Source: Micromonospora sp. C95 (GTDB taxonomy: Bacteria; Actinomycetota; Actinomycetes; Mycobacteriales; Micromonosporaceae). From it: a DNA stretch of 64,000 bases. The position numbers and the translations under genes were made by a program. Positions within the stretch are counted from its first letter, which is position 1, and every line of letters starts with the position of its first letter. Where the stretch lies: assembly GCF_018070465.1 (NCBI RefSeq), contig NZ_JAGPXT010000005.1, forward strand, positions 1-64,000. The letters are read 5' to 3'. This document shows, one piece after another, positions 15,963-24,655 of this stretch. The notes beneath the pieces were generated by a model that made no database searches, was not told the origin of the DNA, and saw only the letters and a list, made by a program, of their open reading frames with translations.

Positions 15963-16024
15963 CACAGGCAGGTGGCCACGCGGCACAGGTCGACCGCGCG
16001 CCGTTTGGTGAGGAGCGTCCCCAT
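15947..16024 (-). CDS. Cysteine-containing leader peptide of the sulfurtransferase operon
   Basis: A 25-residue ORF reading MGTLLTKRRAVDLCRV followed by ATCLCRPVI. It has the LTKRR..DLCRV..CLCR pattern of actinobacterial sulfur-metabolism leader peptides and three cysteines within eight residues. ATG 16024 stands 8 nt behind TAGGCT (16033-16038) with no Shine-Dalgarno, so it is probably leaderless. It lies 210 nt upstream of the sulfurtransferase start. In mycobacteria an equivalent leaderless cysteine-rich uORF upstream of this operon attenuates expression when cysteine is plentiful. The same logic is likely here but unproven. Confidence 0.75.
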   Translation of the reverse strand: MGTLLTKRRAVDLCRVATCLCRPVI

Positions 16025-16096
16025 GAGCAGGGAGCCTACCAGCGATCCCAGAACTCTCTATCGGACCGACCAGCATCCGGGACGCCGGGCCGCTGG

Positions 16097-16882
16097 TCAG
16101 CCGGCCGAGTTGATCGGCACGTCCCGTGCGTCGGCGGTCACCGTCAGCCCCTGCGGCTGCGGTCGGACCTCGCGAACGGTGAGCTGGAACGGCAACTCCG
16201 GCAGGGGTACGTCGACCGAGATGCTGCGGGCGAAGTTGCTCACCAGGGCGCGGGCCAACGGCACGTCCGGCAACCCTTCGGCGTCCAGGTCGTCGAACTT
16301 CAGCGCCACCTGCCCCTGCTCACCGACGACGATGTCGGCGGTGCCGGTGACGGTCAGCCGCTGGCCGAGGATGTCCACCGGGGCGGTGACGGCGAGCTGC
16401 CCGTCCCGCTCGCCGAGGGTCAGCCCCTCCCGGTCGAGCAGGGCCGACAGGCTCTGGTAGCTGACGGTGCCGGTGCCGTTGACCGTCTCGGCCACCACCT
16501 CACCCTGGCCGGTGCGCAGGGTGTCCAGCGAGGCACGCACGTTCCGGGCGTCGACATCCAGGCTGGGCAGCGCGACCGCGTCGCCCTGTACCGAGGCCTG
16601 CACGTCCCGCAGCTTGATCGAGATGCGTTCGTACCGGCCGTCGAGCACCTGGGTGAGGAACGGGAAACCACCCACCTCGACCTCGGGTGGCGAGGACTGG
16701 GCGTTCTGTTGGGCGACTTGCTGGCGCACCTCGTCGGCGATGGTGCGCTCGGCCACGGACGCCGCCACCCGGTCGGCGATGGCGATGAGTCCGGCGAGCA
16801 CGAGCAGCAGGACGACGAACCCGATCAACATCTTGCGCCCGCGTCGCCGCGGTCGCCGTTCGTACACCTGCGTCTGCTCCAC
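16097..16882 (-). CDS. lmeA: LmeA-like DUF2993 periplasmic protein
   Basis: A 261-residue protein with an Arg-rich cytoplasmic N terminus (RRPRRRGRK), one membrane anchor (about residues 19-40) and a DUF2993 extracytoplasmic lipid-binding-like domain. In mycobacteria the DUF2993 protein LmeA is needed for mannan elongation of lipomannan, and its gene lies in this same neighbourhood (Rv0817c). GTG 16882 has AGGAGG four bases upstream. Function in this organism is inferred from family and synteny. Confidence 0.78.
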   Translation of the reverse strand: MEQTQVYERRPRRRGRKMLIGFVVLLLVLAGLIAIADRVAASVAERTIADEVRQQVAQQNAQSSPPEVEVGGFPFLTQVLDGRYERISIKLRDVQASVQGDAVALPSLDVDARNVRASLDTLRTGQGEVVAETVNGTGTVSYQSLSALLDREGLTLGERDGQLAVTAPVDILGQRLTVTGTADIVVGEQGQVALKFDDLDAEGLPDVPLARALVSNFARSISVDVPLPELPFQLTVREVRPQPQGLTVTADARDVPINSAG

Positions 16883-16993
16883 GCCGCCTCCTGTCTCGTC
16901 GTACCTCGATGCCGCCAGCGGTGGACCGGTGGTACCCGTGGTCCGGATTTCTCAATCGCGCACGACCGGATCGCGCCGCCGCGCACCGGGCTG

Positions 16994-18022
16994 TCAGAGC
17001 AGCAACCGGCACATCAGGTACGCGGCGGGTGCCGCCATCGCGAAGCCGCCCAGCGGGCCCTGCACGTGCCGTGCGGCCCAGGCCGACGGCACCTCGCCGG
17101 CCATCAGCCGGCCCGCCTCCGCGTAGCTGACGGCGAGATCGGCCAGCACGGCGACAACGGCCGCCGCCAGGCCGATGATCGCGGCCCGGGTAGGCGTGAA
17201 CGGGGTGACCAGGTAGCCACCGAGCAGCGCGCTGATCAGCGTGCCGACCATCGCGCCGCCGACCACTCCCGCCGCGCCCCTGGGCACCTGGGGCGCCAGT
17301 CGCGGCCAGGCCGCGACCGCGTCGGTCACCCGGGCGACGACGAGCGCCACCCCGGCCGCGGTCAGACAGACGGCGATCGCCTGGGTGCCGGCGGGGATCC
17401 GGGTGAGCACGATGAGCGTGGCGAAGGCGACGACTCCGAACACGGTGGTGGCGGTGGTCCGCAGCGAGTCGGTCACCCGGACCCGGTCCACCCGTCGGAC
17501 CAGTTGCCCGAGCACTGCCGCGAGCACCCCGCCGACCGCTATGTAGAGCAGCGGCGCCAACCGGGCCTCGGCCGTCCGTACGGCCACCACGTCGGCCGCC
17601 AACGCGGTGACCGTGCCCACCCCGAGGACGACCGCCAGCGCCGGTGGCCGAGTGACCATGGTCCAGGCGAGCAGGAAGAACACCTGCACGGCGAACACCA
17701 CGAGGGCGAACGGCAGGCGGTGCCCGGGGCTGGAGGTCTGCGCCGCGACCACCAGGCCGAGGCCGAGCAGCGCGGCGAAACCGCCGATGGCGAGCGAGAT
17801 CTGCCGGCGTACCTCGACCGGCGGTTCCGCCTCCTCGTCGTCGGCGTCCGTCTCGTCGTCAGGGCGGCGAGCCGAACCGCCGCGGCGCAGCCGGCGCGGG
17901 CCGCGCGAGCGCCGCTCGTCGACCTCCACCGCCGGACCGGTACGCGGCGCCGGGCCGCCCGGGGCGGACGGGTCCTCGGTCCACGGGTCACGGCCGGGCT
18001 CGGGCGAGTTGGCGGGAAACAC
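16994..18022 (-). CDS. Polytopic membrane protein of unknown function
   Basis: A 342-residue protein with a hydrophilic, acidic/basic N-terminal tail (about 75 residues, with DDETDADDEEAE) followed by eight or nine transmembrane helices, ending MCRLLL. I recognise no catalytic motif. GTG 18022 (MFPANSPEP) is preferred to ATG 18049 because CACGAT lies six bases upstream, a possible leaderless -10. It is divergent from glnR. Downstream, 111 bp with no evident feature separate it from the LmeA-like gene. Confidence 0.65.
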   Translation of the reverse strand: MFPANSPEPGRDPWTEDPSAPGGPAPRTGPAVEVDERRSRGPRRLRRGGSARRPDDETDADDEEAEPPVEVRRQISLAIGGFAALLGLGLVVAAQTSSPGHRLPFALVVFAVQVFFLLAWTMVTRPPALAVVLGVGTVTALAADVVAVRTAEARLAPLLYIAVGGVLAAVLGQLVRRVDRVRVTDSLRTTATTVFGVVAFATLIVLTRIPAGTQAIAVCLTAAGVALVVARVTDAVAAWPRLAPQVPRGAAGVVGGAMVGTLISALLGGYLVTPFTPTRAAIIGLAAAVVAVLADLAVSYAEAGRLMAGEVPSAWAARHVQGPLGGFAMAAPAAYLMCRLLL

Positions 18023-18275
18023 CCACCGATCGTGCCAGACCAACCTCACATCGCGGGTGCCAGCGTTTCCACGACGTTAAAACCTGAGCCGCGATCAGGG
18101 GCAGATGGGGCAAAAGAGGAAACCGCGCCAAGGTCGTAGGCGAGGAATCGGTTACGCTCAACGGCGAAACCCGCCCGTCAGCGACGCCGGGACCCACGGA
18201 AGTTCCCAGCGCCACACCCCGCAGGAGTGCCGCTGGTCGCGCGCGGCCGCAACGGCCGCCGGGACGGAGGTGATC

Positions 18276-19013
18276 GTGGAGATCCTGCTGTTGGTGACCG
18301 CACGGGCAGGCGAACCATCCGCAGTGCTACCAGCACTGGACCTGCTGCCGCACTCGGTGCGCACCGCACCCCGCGATGTCCGCACCCTGGTCGCCGGCCC
18401 GAGCCCGGACGCCGTGCTTGTCGATGCCCGCTCCGAGCTGAGCGAGGCCCGGGCCACCTGCCGGATGCTGCACGCCACCGGGCTCGGCGTACCGCTGGTC
18501 GCGGTGGTCACCGAAGCCGGCCTGATCGCGCTGAACGCCGACTGGGGTGTCGACGACGTGATCCTCGCCTCGGCCGGCCCCGCCGAGGTGGAGGCCCGGC
18601 TGCGGTTGGCGGTCGGCAGGCTGAGCAACGCGACCGCCGGTGCGGGTGGCTCCATCCGGGCCGGCGAGCTGATGATCGATCCGGACACCTACGCGGCGAA
18701 GCTCAAGGGCCGCCCGCTCGACCTCACCTACAAGGAGTTCGAGCTGCTGAAGTTCCTCGCCCAGCACCCGGGTCGGGTGTTCACCCGCGACCAACTGCTG
18801 CGCGAGGTGTGGGGTTACGACTACTTCGGTGGCACCCGGACGGTCGACGTGCACGTGCGTCGCCTGCGCGCCAAGCTCGGCTCCGAGTACGAGTCGATGA
18901 TCGGCACCGTTCGGCAGGTGGGGTACAAGTTCGTGGTGCCGTCCTCGCGCACCCTACCGGAGACCACCGAGCACACGCCGCTGCCGATGCGAGCCCTCAC
19001 CGTCGAAGGCTGA
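18276..19013 (+). CDS. glnR: GlnR-type nitrogen regulator (orphan OmpR family)
   Basis: A 245-residue OmpR-family regulator that matches GlnR of actinomycetes along its length. The atypical receiver (residues 1-120) includes [22 protein letters not shown] and [20 protein letters not shown]. The winged helix (about 130-230) includes [20 protein letters not shown] and [20 protein letters not shown]. GlnR controls ammonium assimilation and nitrate/urea use and does not depend on a cognate kinase. GTG 18276 is placed by GGACGGAGG five bases upstream; the earlier ATG/GTG codons lack similarity. Adjacency to mshD is conserved in mycobacteria (Rv0818-Rv0819). Confidence 0.9.
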   Translation: MEILLLVTARAGEPSAVLPALDLLPHSVRTAPRDVRTLVAGPSPDAVLVDARSELSEARATCRMLHATGLGVPLVAVVTEAGLIALNADWGVDDVILASAGPAEVEARLRLAVGRLSNATAGAGGSIRAGELMIDPDTYAAKLKGRPLDLTYKEFELLKFLAQHPGRVFTRDQLLREVWGYDYFGGTRTVDVHVRRLRAKLGSEYESMIGTVRQVGYKFVVPSSRTLPETTEHTPLPMRALTVEG

Positions 19014-19082
19014 AATTCCTATATGCCCCTTTTGGTCGACTCGCGAGTCTTATGGTGACTGCCAGTTGACCAGCGGGGGGCA

Positions 19083-19955
19083 TTGGTGGGCGGTAACCAG
19101 GTGGGGACGGCACGGGCCGTCGGCATCATCACGCTCGTGGTGACAGCGGTGCTCGGCTCGGCGTACCTGCTCGGACGGGGCCTGGTGCCCGACGCGTCGC
19201 GGACCGACACCGCCGTCACCGCGACCGGCGCCGACCACCCCGAGTACGCGGACCAGTCCGCCATCGAGGCCGAACCCGAGAGCACCCCTGCGCCGGACGC
19301 CGAGCCGGACGGGTCGCAGCGCGCCGACCCGCAGGAGCAGGACCCGAACATCGGCCCGATGGGTACCCGGGTGAGCACCGGCACCGCCGGTGTCGCGCTC
19401 ACCTTCGACGACGGGCCGCATCCCGACTACACCCCTCAGGTTCTCGCGATCCTGCGGGACTACCACGTCACGGCCACCTTCTGCGTGGTCGGCAAGAACG
19501 CCCAGGCGTACCCGTGGCTCGTCGAGCAGATCGTCGCCGAGGGGCACACGCTCTGCAACCACAGCTGGGACCACGACGTCGCCCTGGGCGCCCGGTCCGC
19601 CGACTGGATCCGTGCCGACCTGATGCGGACCAGCCAGGCGATCCGCGCCGCGGTGCCTGACGCGCCGATCGCCTGGTACCGACAGCCCGGCGGGGCCTGG
19701 ACCTACTCGGTCATCTCCGTCTCCCGGGACCTCGGGATGGCGCCACTGCACTGGACGCTGGACCCGTCCGACTGGCGGGCGCCGGGCGCGAGCCGGATCG
19801 CCACCTCCGTGATCAACGAGGCACGACCCGGCTCGATCGTCCTGCTGCACGACGCGGGTGGCGACCGTCAGGGCACCGTGAACGCGTTGTACCGGATCCT
19901 GCCCGAACTGGCCGGCAGGTTCGAGGTTCAGGCGTTGCCACCGCGCGGACTGTGA
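19083..19955 (+). CDS. Polysaccharide deacetylase (NodB domain), membrane-anchored
   Basis: A 290-residue protein with one N-terminal membrane helix (about residues 10-32), an acidic/proline-rich linker (about 40-95) and a NodB carbohydrate esterase 4 domain (about 100-285). Motif 1 is TFDDGPHPDY with the catalytic aspartate and metal-binding aspartate, and motif 2 is HSWDHD. It should deacetylate N-acetylated cell-wall glycans outside the membrane. Start is TTG 19083 or GTG 19086, behind a GGGGGG run. It lies between glnR and mshD, an insertion compared with mycobacteria. Confidence 0.87.
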   Translation: MVGGNQVGTARAVGIITLVVTAVLGSAYLLGRGLVPDASRTDTAVTATGADHPEYADQSAIEAEPESTPAPDAEPDGSQRADPQEQDPNIGPMGTRVSTGTAGVALTFDDGPHPDYTPQVLAILRDYHVTATFCVVGKNAQAYPWLVEQIVAEGHTLCNHSWDHDVALGARSADWIRADLMRTSQAIRAAVPDAPIAWYRQPGGAWTYSVISVSRDLGMAPLHWTLDPSDWRAPGASRIATSVINEARPGSIVLLHDAGGDRQGTVNALYRILPELAGRFEVQALPPRGL

Positions 19956-20012
19956 CGCAGGCACCCACCGTCCCTCCGGGCGACCTGTCCACCATGCGGC
20001 TACGGTGATGCG

Positions 20013-20939
20013 ATGAGCAGCACCCAGTCGGACGTCGACCAGGTCAGCCGACTCGACCGGCTCGGCCCGGCGGAGGTCACCGACGTGCTGGCGCTGGCCG
20101 GTGCGGCCAGCGCCGCCGACGGCGCGGACCCGATGGACGAACACGTGCTGCTCCGCCTGCGCGACGAGCACGCTGCGGCCACCCACCTGGTTGCCCGCTC
20201 CACCGACGGCACGCTGACCGGGTACGCACACCTCGACACGACCGACCCGGACCACGGCGTCGGCGTGGAGCTGGTGGTGCACCCGGCGTACCGACGGCGG
20301 GGCACCGGACGGGCGCTGGCCCGGGGGGTCTTGGCCGCCGCCACCGGGCCACTACGGGCGTGGTCGCACGGCGACCACCCCTCGGCCGCCGCCCTCGCGG
20401 TCGACCTCGGCTTCCACCGCGCCCGGATCCTCTGGCAGCTGCGCCGACCGCTCGCCGCCCCGCTGTCCGAACCACACCTGCCCGACGGGGTGACGCTGCG
20501 CGCGTTCCGCCCCGGCAGCGACGACGAGGCCTGGCTGACGCTCAACGCGCGAGCCTTCGCCGACCATCCGGAGCAGGGTCGCTGGACCGCGCAGGATCTA
20601 CGGGTACGCCTCGCCGAGCCGTGGTTCGACCCGGCCGGCTTCCTGCTCGCCGTCGATGCGGCGACCGGCCGGCTGCTCGGCTTCCACTGGACCAAGGTGC
20701 ACGAGCGAACCGGCTCAGCCCGCATCGGTGAGGTGTACGTGCTCGGGGTGGAGCCCTCCGCGCACGGTGGCGGGCTGGGCCGGGCCCTGACCACGGCCGG
20801 GCTGGCGTACCTGCGCGACCGACGCGGGCTGGACCGGGTGATGCTCTACGTCGACGAGTCGAACACCGGCGCGGTGGCGCTCTACGAGCGGCTCGGCTTC
20901 GCCCGCTGGTCGGCCCACGTCAACTACCAGCTCGGCTGA
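20013..20939 (+). CDS. mshD: Mycothiol synthase
   Basis: A 308-residue tandem-GNAT acetyltransferase that transfers acetyl from acetyl-CoA to Cys-GlcN-Ins, the last step of mycothiol synthesis. The N-terminal GNAT (about 30-150, with ELVVHPAYRRRGTGRAL) and C-terminal GNAT (about 155-308, with YVLGVEPSAHGGGLGRAL and ALYERLGFARW) both carry acetyl-CoA loops. ATG 20013 follows TACGGT (20001-20006) by six bases, an apparently leaderless start. Presence of this gene shows the organism uses mycothiol. Same position as Rv0819. Confidence 0.93.
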   Translation: MSSTQSDVDQVSRLDRLGPAEVTDVLALAGAASAADGADPMDEHVLLRLRDEHAAATHLVARSTDGTLTGYAHLDTTDPDHGVGVELVVHPAYRRRGTGRALARGVLAAATGPLRAWSHGDHPSAAALAVDLGFHRARILWQLRRPLAAPLSEPHLPDGVTLRAFRPGSDDEAWLTLNARAFADHPEQGRWTAQDLRVRLAEPWFDPAGFLLAVDAATGRLLGFHWTKVHERTGSARIGEVYVLGVEPSAHGGGLGRALTTAGLAYLRDRRGLDRVMLYVDESNTGAVALYERLGFARWSAHVNYQLG

Positions 20940-20949
20940 CCCGTCCGGG

Positions 20950-21780
20950 TCACGGCAGGTAGAACCGGGGCCGCTCGGGGTCGGACAGGTCCAGCCGGGG
21001 CGTGATCGGGGTGACCGCGTCGCGGCCCGCCGCCGCCGCTGCCACCGCCGCAAGGTCCGTGCAGGCGGCCATCTCGCGGAGGGTGACCAGGGTCGGCGGG
21101 AGCATGGTCAGCTCACCGGCGGCGACCTGCCGCCCCGCTTCCTCAGGCCCGATCCACAGCGTGTGGTCGGCCTCACCGGAGACGTCGCGGGTGCGCTGCC
21201 CCTCGGGCAGCAGCGCCACGAAGAAGTACGTGTCGAAGCGACGCGGCTCGAATTCCGGGGTCACCCACCGGCTCCACGGCAGCAGCAGGTCCGACCGGAG
21301 GGTGAGCCCGCGCCCGGCGAGCAGGTCGGCGAAGCCGGTCCGCCGCTGCTCCAGGTCGGCCCGGACGGCCTCCCAGCCATCGTCGCTGACATCGCCGACG
21401 ACCCGCGTCGCGTCCGGCCCGGCGAGCAGCACCCCCGCCTCCTCGAAGACCTCACGGGCCGCCGCGCAGACCACCGCCTGGGCCGCGGTCGGGGTCAGCC
21501 CGAGGCAGCTGCCCCAGTCCGTCGGGGTCGGGCCGGCCCAGTCCAGGTGGGTCGTGGAGTCCGAGGGGTCCACCCCACCGCCCGGGAAGGCGTACATGCC
21601 ACCGAACGCCATCGCCGCGACCCGACGGATCAGGTAGACCTCGAAGCCGGCGTCGGCCGGACGGAGCAACAGCACGGTGGCGGCCACCCTGGGCACCGCC
21701 GGCACCGCGCCGGAGGCCCGGAACCGGCGGGCGTGCTCCACGAGCGCGGGCGGCGCCGGGAAGCCACGGTCCATCGTCAT
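20950..21780 (-). CDS. NUDIX hydrolase (NUDT19/CoA-type)
   Basis: A 276-residue NUDIX protein. The Nudix box is split by an insertion: GGGVDPSDS near residue 70 and AAREVFEEAGVLL near residue 115 carry the metal-binding REXXEEXG core. The insertion resembles the NUDT7/NUDT19 group, which cleaves CoA or acyl-CoA. Start ATG 21780 (a second in-frame ATG follows at codon 3) has TAGTCT (21787-21792) six bases away, so it is probably leaderless. It converges on mshD. Substrate is not defined by sequence alone. Confidence 0.82.
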   Translation of the reverse strand: MTMDRGFPAPPALVEHARRFRASGAVPAVPRVAATVLLLRPADAGFEVYLIRRVAAMAFGGMYAFPGGGVDPSDSTTHLDWAGPTPTDWGSCLGLTPTAAQAVVCAAAREVFEEAGVLLAGPDATRVVGDVSDDGWEAVRADLEQRRTGFADLLAGRGLTLRSDLLLPWSRWVTPEFEPRRFDTYFFVALLPEGQRTRDVSGEADHTLWIGPEEAGRQVAAGELTMLPPTLVTLREMAACTDLAAVAAAAAGRDAVTPITPRLDLSDPERPRFYLP

Positions 21781-21849
21781 GCGCCGAGACTAGTCCCGAC
21801 CCGTGGATGCCCAGTACAGCGCTCTGCTGATCTTCGGTAGCGTCGCGCC
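21781..21849. promoter_or_regulatory. Divergent leaderless promoters of NUDIX and oxidoreductase genes
   Basis: The minus-strand -10 TAGTCT (21787-21792) lies 6 nt before ATG 21780. The plus-strand -10 TAGCGT (21838-21843) lies 6 nt before ATG 21850. Neither start has a Shine-Dalgarno. Confidence 0.6.
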
Positions 21850-22818
21850 ATGACTCGTTGGGGCATCCTGGCCACCGGCCACATCGCCGCCCGCTTCGCC
21901 GAGGATCTCCGGCTGGTGCCGGGGGCCGAACTCGTCGCGGTCGGCTCACGCACCGCCGAGACCGCGGAACGCTTCGCGGAACGGCACGGCGCACCACGGG
22001 CGTACGCCTCCTGGGCGGAACTGGCCGCGGACGCCGACGTCGAGGTGATCTACGTTGCCACCCCGCACGCCGCGCATCACGAGGCGGCCCTGACCTGCCT
22101 CAGCGCCGGCAAGCCGGTGCTTGTGGAGAAGCCGTTCACGCTCGACCTGGCCACCAGCACCGAACTCGTCGACACCGCCCGCGCCGCCGGGGTCTTCCTC
22201 ATGGAGGCGATGTGGATGCGGTGCAACCCGCTGATCCGGCGGGTCTGCCAGCTGATCGCCGACGGCGCGATCGGCACTTTGACCGGGCTCCGGGCCGACT
22301 TCGGCATCGCCGGCCCGTTCCCGCCCGAGCACCGGATGCGCGCCCGGGCACTGGGCGGCGGCGCGCTGCTGGATCTCGGCGTCTACCCGATCAGCCTGGC
22401 CCACCTGCTGCTGGGCACGCCGCAGCACGTACGGTCCTGGGCGAAGCTGGGTCCGGAGGGCACGGACGAGAACACCGGCCTGGTCTTCGGGTACGACTCC
22501 GGTGCCGTGGCCACGTTGAGCTGCGGCATGGTGGGCGCCACCGGGCTCACCGCCTCGATCACCGGCAGCGCCGGGCGGATCGACCTTCCCGAGCCGTTCT
22601 TCCGGCCCGGCGGGTTCACGCTGCACCGCGCCGACGCGGCACCGGAGACGATCACCGATGAGCTGGTCGGCTCGGGCTATCAGCACGAGGCCATCGAGGT
22701 GCAGCGGTGCCTGGCCGAAGGACTGATCGAGAGCCCGTTGGTACCGCACTCGGCCACCCTGGAGATCATGGGCCTGCTGGACGACATCCGCGCCCAGATC
22801 GGCGTCTCCTACATCTGA
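21850..22818 (+). CDS. Gfo/Idh/MocA family oxidoreductase
   Basis: A 322-residue NAD(P)-dependent dehydrogenase. The N-terminal Rossmann domain (WGILATGHIAARFAEDL) is followed by the family EKP motif (VLVEKPFTLDL near residue 95) and a C-terminal beta domain with GGGALLDLGVYPI near residue 170. Such enzymes oxidise sugars, inositols or dihydrodiols, and the substrate is unassigned. ATG 21850 is apparently leaderless (TAGCGT). The gene ends in front of a strong bidirectional terminator facing the phosphate transporter. Confidence 0.87.
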   Translation: MTRWGILATGHIAARFAEDLRLVPGAELVAVGSRTAETAERFAERHGAPRAYASWAELAADADVEVIYVATPHAAHHEAALTCLSAGKPVLVEKPFTLDLATSTELVDTARAAGVFLMEAMWMRCNPLIRRVCQLIADGAIGTLTGLRADFGIAGPFPPEHRMRARALGGGALLDLGVYPISLAHLLLGTPQHVRSWAKLGPEGTDENTGLVFGYDSGAVATLSCGMVGATGLTASITGSAGRIDLPEPFFRPGGFTLHRADAAPETITDELVGSGYQHEAIEVQRCLAEGLIESPLVPHSATLEIMGLLDDIRAQIGVSYI

Positions 22819-22825
22819 CGGCCGG

Positions 22826-22861
22826 TCGAAGGGCCCCTGGGCCGTCCCAGGGGCCCTTCGA
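22826..22861. terminator. Bidirectional terminator, 16-bp stem with 4-nt loop
   Basis: Perfect arms 22826-22841 and 22846-22861 enclose the tetraloop CCGT. It lies 8 bp after the oxidoreductase stop and 6 bp before the PiT stop, so it serves both convergent genes. Confidence 0.88.
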
Positions 22862-22867
22862 CACAGC

Positions 22868-23872
22868 TCAGCTGAAGATGGGACGGACCAGGAAGTACAT
22901 CAGGGCACCGATCGAGCCGGCCGCCGGGAAGGTGAGGATCCAGGCGCCGATGATGTTGCCGGCCACGCCCCAGCGCACCGCGGAGAGCCGCTTGGTGGCG
23001 CCGACACCCATGATCGCCGAGGTGATCGTGTGCGTGGTCGAGATCGGGGCACCGAGCACCAGGGCGTTGAAGTAGAGCACGCCGCTGGCCACCGTCTCGG
23101 CCGCGAAACCCTCCGGCGGGCGCAGGTCGATGATCTTCCGCCCCAGGGTCCGGATGATCCGCCAGCCACCGGCGTAGGTACCTGCCGCCAGCACGGCCGC
23201 CGAGGTCCAGAACGCCCACTCCGGAATGTAGGTGGCGTCCTCCTGGTAGCCGCCGACGAAGAGGGCGAGCACCACGATGCCGATGGTCTTGGCGGCGTCC
23301 TGCATGCCGTGACCGACCGACATGGCTGCCGCCGAGGCGGTCTGGGCCCAGCGGAAGCCCCGGTTGAGCTTGCCCGGATGTCCGTTCCGGAAGATCCACT
23401 GCACCGCGATCATCACGATGTAGCCGAGGATGAAGCCGACCATCGGCGACAGGATCATCGGAATGATCACGCTTTCGCCGATACCGGTCCAGAGCACGGT
23501 GCCGGAGGCGGCGACGGTCGAGCCGACCAGCCCACCGATCAGGGCGTGCGAGGACGACGAGGGCAGGCCGAAGTACCAGGTGATGAGGTTCCAGGTGATC
23601 GCGCCGATCACCCCGGCGAAGACGATGCCGAGGCTGGAGACACCGGTGGGCAGCTCGACCAGGCCGCTGCCGACGGTCTTGGCGACCTCGGCGCCGAAGT
23701 GGGCACCGATGAAGTTGCCGACCGCGGCCATGGCCAGGGCGACCCGGGGTGTCAGCGCCCGGGTGGAGATGCTTGTCGCGATCGCGTTGGCGGCATCGTG
23801 GAAGCCGTTGGTGTAGTCGAACACCAGGGCCACCCCGATCACCGCCAGTACGGCGATGAGCTCGGGACTCAC
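22868..23872 (-). CDS. pitA: PiT-family inorganic phosphate transporter
   Basis: A 334-residue polytopic permease with 10-11 helices, the low-affinity metal-phosphate/proton symporter PiT. The repeated PiT signatures are visible: FDYTNGFHDAANAIATSIS near the N terminus and the second inverted copy APISTTHTITSAIMGVG near residue 280. GTG 23872 lies 4 bp beyond the DUF47 stop, so the two genes form a DUF47-PiT operon, as is usual in bacteria. An upstream PHO box suggests induction or repression by PhoP with phosphate supply. Confidence 0.92.
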   Translation of the reverse strand: MSPELIAVLAVIGVALVFDYTNGFHDAANAIATSISTRALTPRVALAMAAVGNFIGAHFGAEVAKTVGSGLVELPTGVSSLGIVFAGVIGAITWNLITWYFGLPSSSSHALIGGLVGSTVAASGTVLWTGIGESVIIPMILSPMVGFILGYIVMIAVQWIFRNGHPGKLNRGFRWAQTASAAAMSVGHGMQDAAKTIGIVVLALFVGGYQEDATYIPEWAFWTSAAVLAAGTYAGGWRIIRTLGRKIIDLRPPEGFAAETVASGVLYFNALVLGAPISTTHTITSAIMGVGATKRLSAVRWGVAGNIIGAWILTFPAAGSIGALMYFLVRPIFS

Positions 23873-23876
23873 AGGA

Positions 23877-24503
23877 TCAGGACTCCTTGACCGCGATGGT
23901 CTCGACCGTGTTGGCGACGTGCTCGAAGGCGTCGCAGGCGGCCTCCAGCTCGTCGGCGACCTCCTTCATCTTCAGCACGGTCAACGCGTCGTACTCACCG
24001 GAGAACAGACGCACCAGGAGCATCCGGTAGGCCTGGTCACCGTCGTTCTCCAGCCGGTTGATCTCGATCCAGTAGTCCTCGAGATCCTTCATCGACTTCA
24101 GTCGGGGCATCGCGTCGGCGGTCAGCTTGGCCTGCTGGTCGAGCACGTGCACCAGCTCGTGCATCTCCCGCGGCAACGACGGCAGCTTGGTCAGCCCGTA
24201 GAGGTAGAGCAGGTTGCCCACCGCCTCCAGGTGGTCCATCACGTCGTCCAGCAGCGAGCCGAGCCGGTAGATGTCCTCCCGGTCGAAGGGGGTGACGAAG
24301 GTGGAGTTGATCTTCTTGTACAGCTCGTGCGTGATCTGGTCGCTGTCGTGCTCCACCTCGGTGAGCCGCTCGCTCACCGACTGCACCTCGACATCGGGCA
24401 AGGCCAGCTCGTTGAGCAGCTCGGTACCCCGGACCAGATTCTGCGCGGCCCTGGTGAAGAGCTCGTAGAAAGCGCCCTCGTTGGGGCGGAAGGAAAACCT
24501 CAC
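23877..24503 (-). CDS. DUF47 PhoU-like phosphate transport accessory protein
   Basis: A 208-residue all-helical cytoplasmic protein of the DUF47/PhoU-related family that pairs with PiT transporters and is thought to regulate them. Metal-binding-type acidic motifs are present: EVEHDSDQITHEL near residue 50 and ENDGDQAYR near residue 150. GTG 24503 starts MRFSFRPNEGAFYELF, the normal N terminus. The 120-nt leader carries a three-unit PHO box at its far end. First gene of the operon with PiT. Confidence 0.9.
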   Translation of the reverse strand: MRFSFRPNEGAFYELFTRAAQNLVRGTELLNELALPDVEVQSVSERLTEVEHDSDQITHELYKKINSTFVTPFDREDIYRLGSLLDDVMDHLEAVGNLLYLYGLTKLPSLPREMHELVHVLDQQAKLTADAMPRLKSMKDLEDYWIEINRLENDGDQAYRMLLVRLFSGEYDALTVLKMKEVADELEAACDAFEHVANTVETIAVKES

Positions 24504-24622
24504 AGCACGGACCTCGTCGTGTCGGGTGGAAGGGGTGGCGGCCGTCGCTCCGGCGCCCTGCTGAGGGAATGCTAGGGAACCGTCAGACCGGCGATTTTTC
24601 GGCCCACCCCTGGCCAGATCGC

Positions 24623-24655
24623 ATTCACCGCTCGTTCAACTTCCGTTCACCTTCA
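24623..24655. promoter_or_regulatory. PHO box: three 11-bp PhoP direct repeats
   Basis: Three consecutive 11-mers each begin (A/G)TTCA: ATTCACCGCTC (24623-24633), GTTCAACTTCC (24634-24644) and GTTCACCTTCA (24645-24655). This matches the 11-nt GTTCACC direct-repeat units bound by PhoP in Streptomyces. It lies 120 bp upstream of DUF47 and overlaps the last codons of ppk2. Confidence 0.7.

Noticed and set aside
15761..18139. 792-codon plus-strand frame spanning the LmeA-like and membrane protein genes
   Set aside because: Mirror frame of real minus-strand genes, with low-complexity HR/GE composition.
18150..18180. A GlnR-type box (GTTAC...GAAAC) in front of glnR
   Set aside because: The two half sites are about 10 bp apart instead of the expected 6 bp, and only one is a good match.
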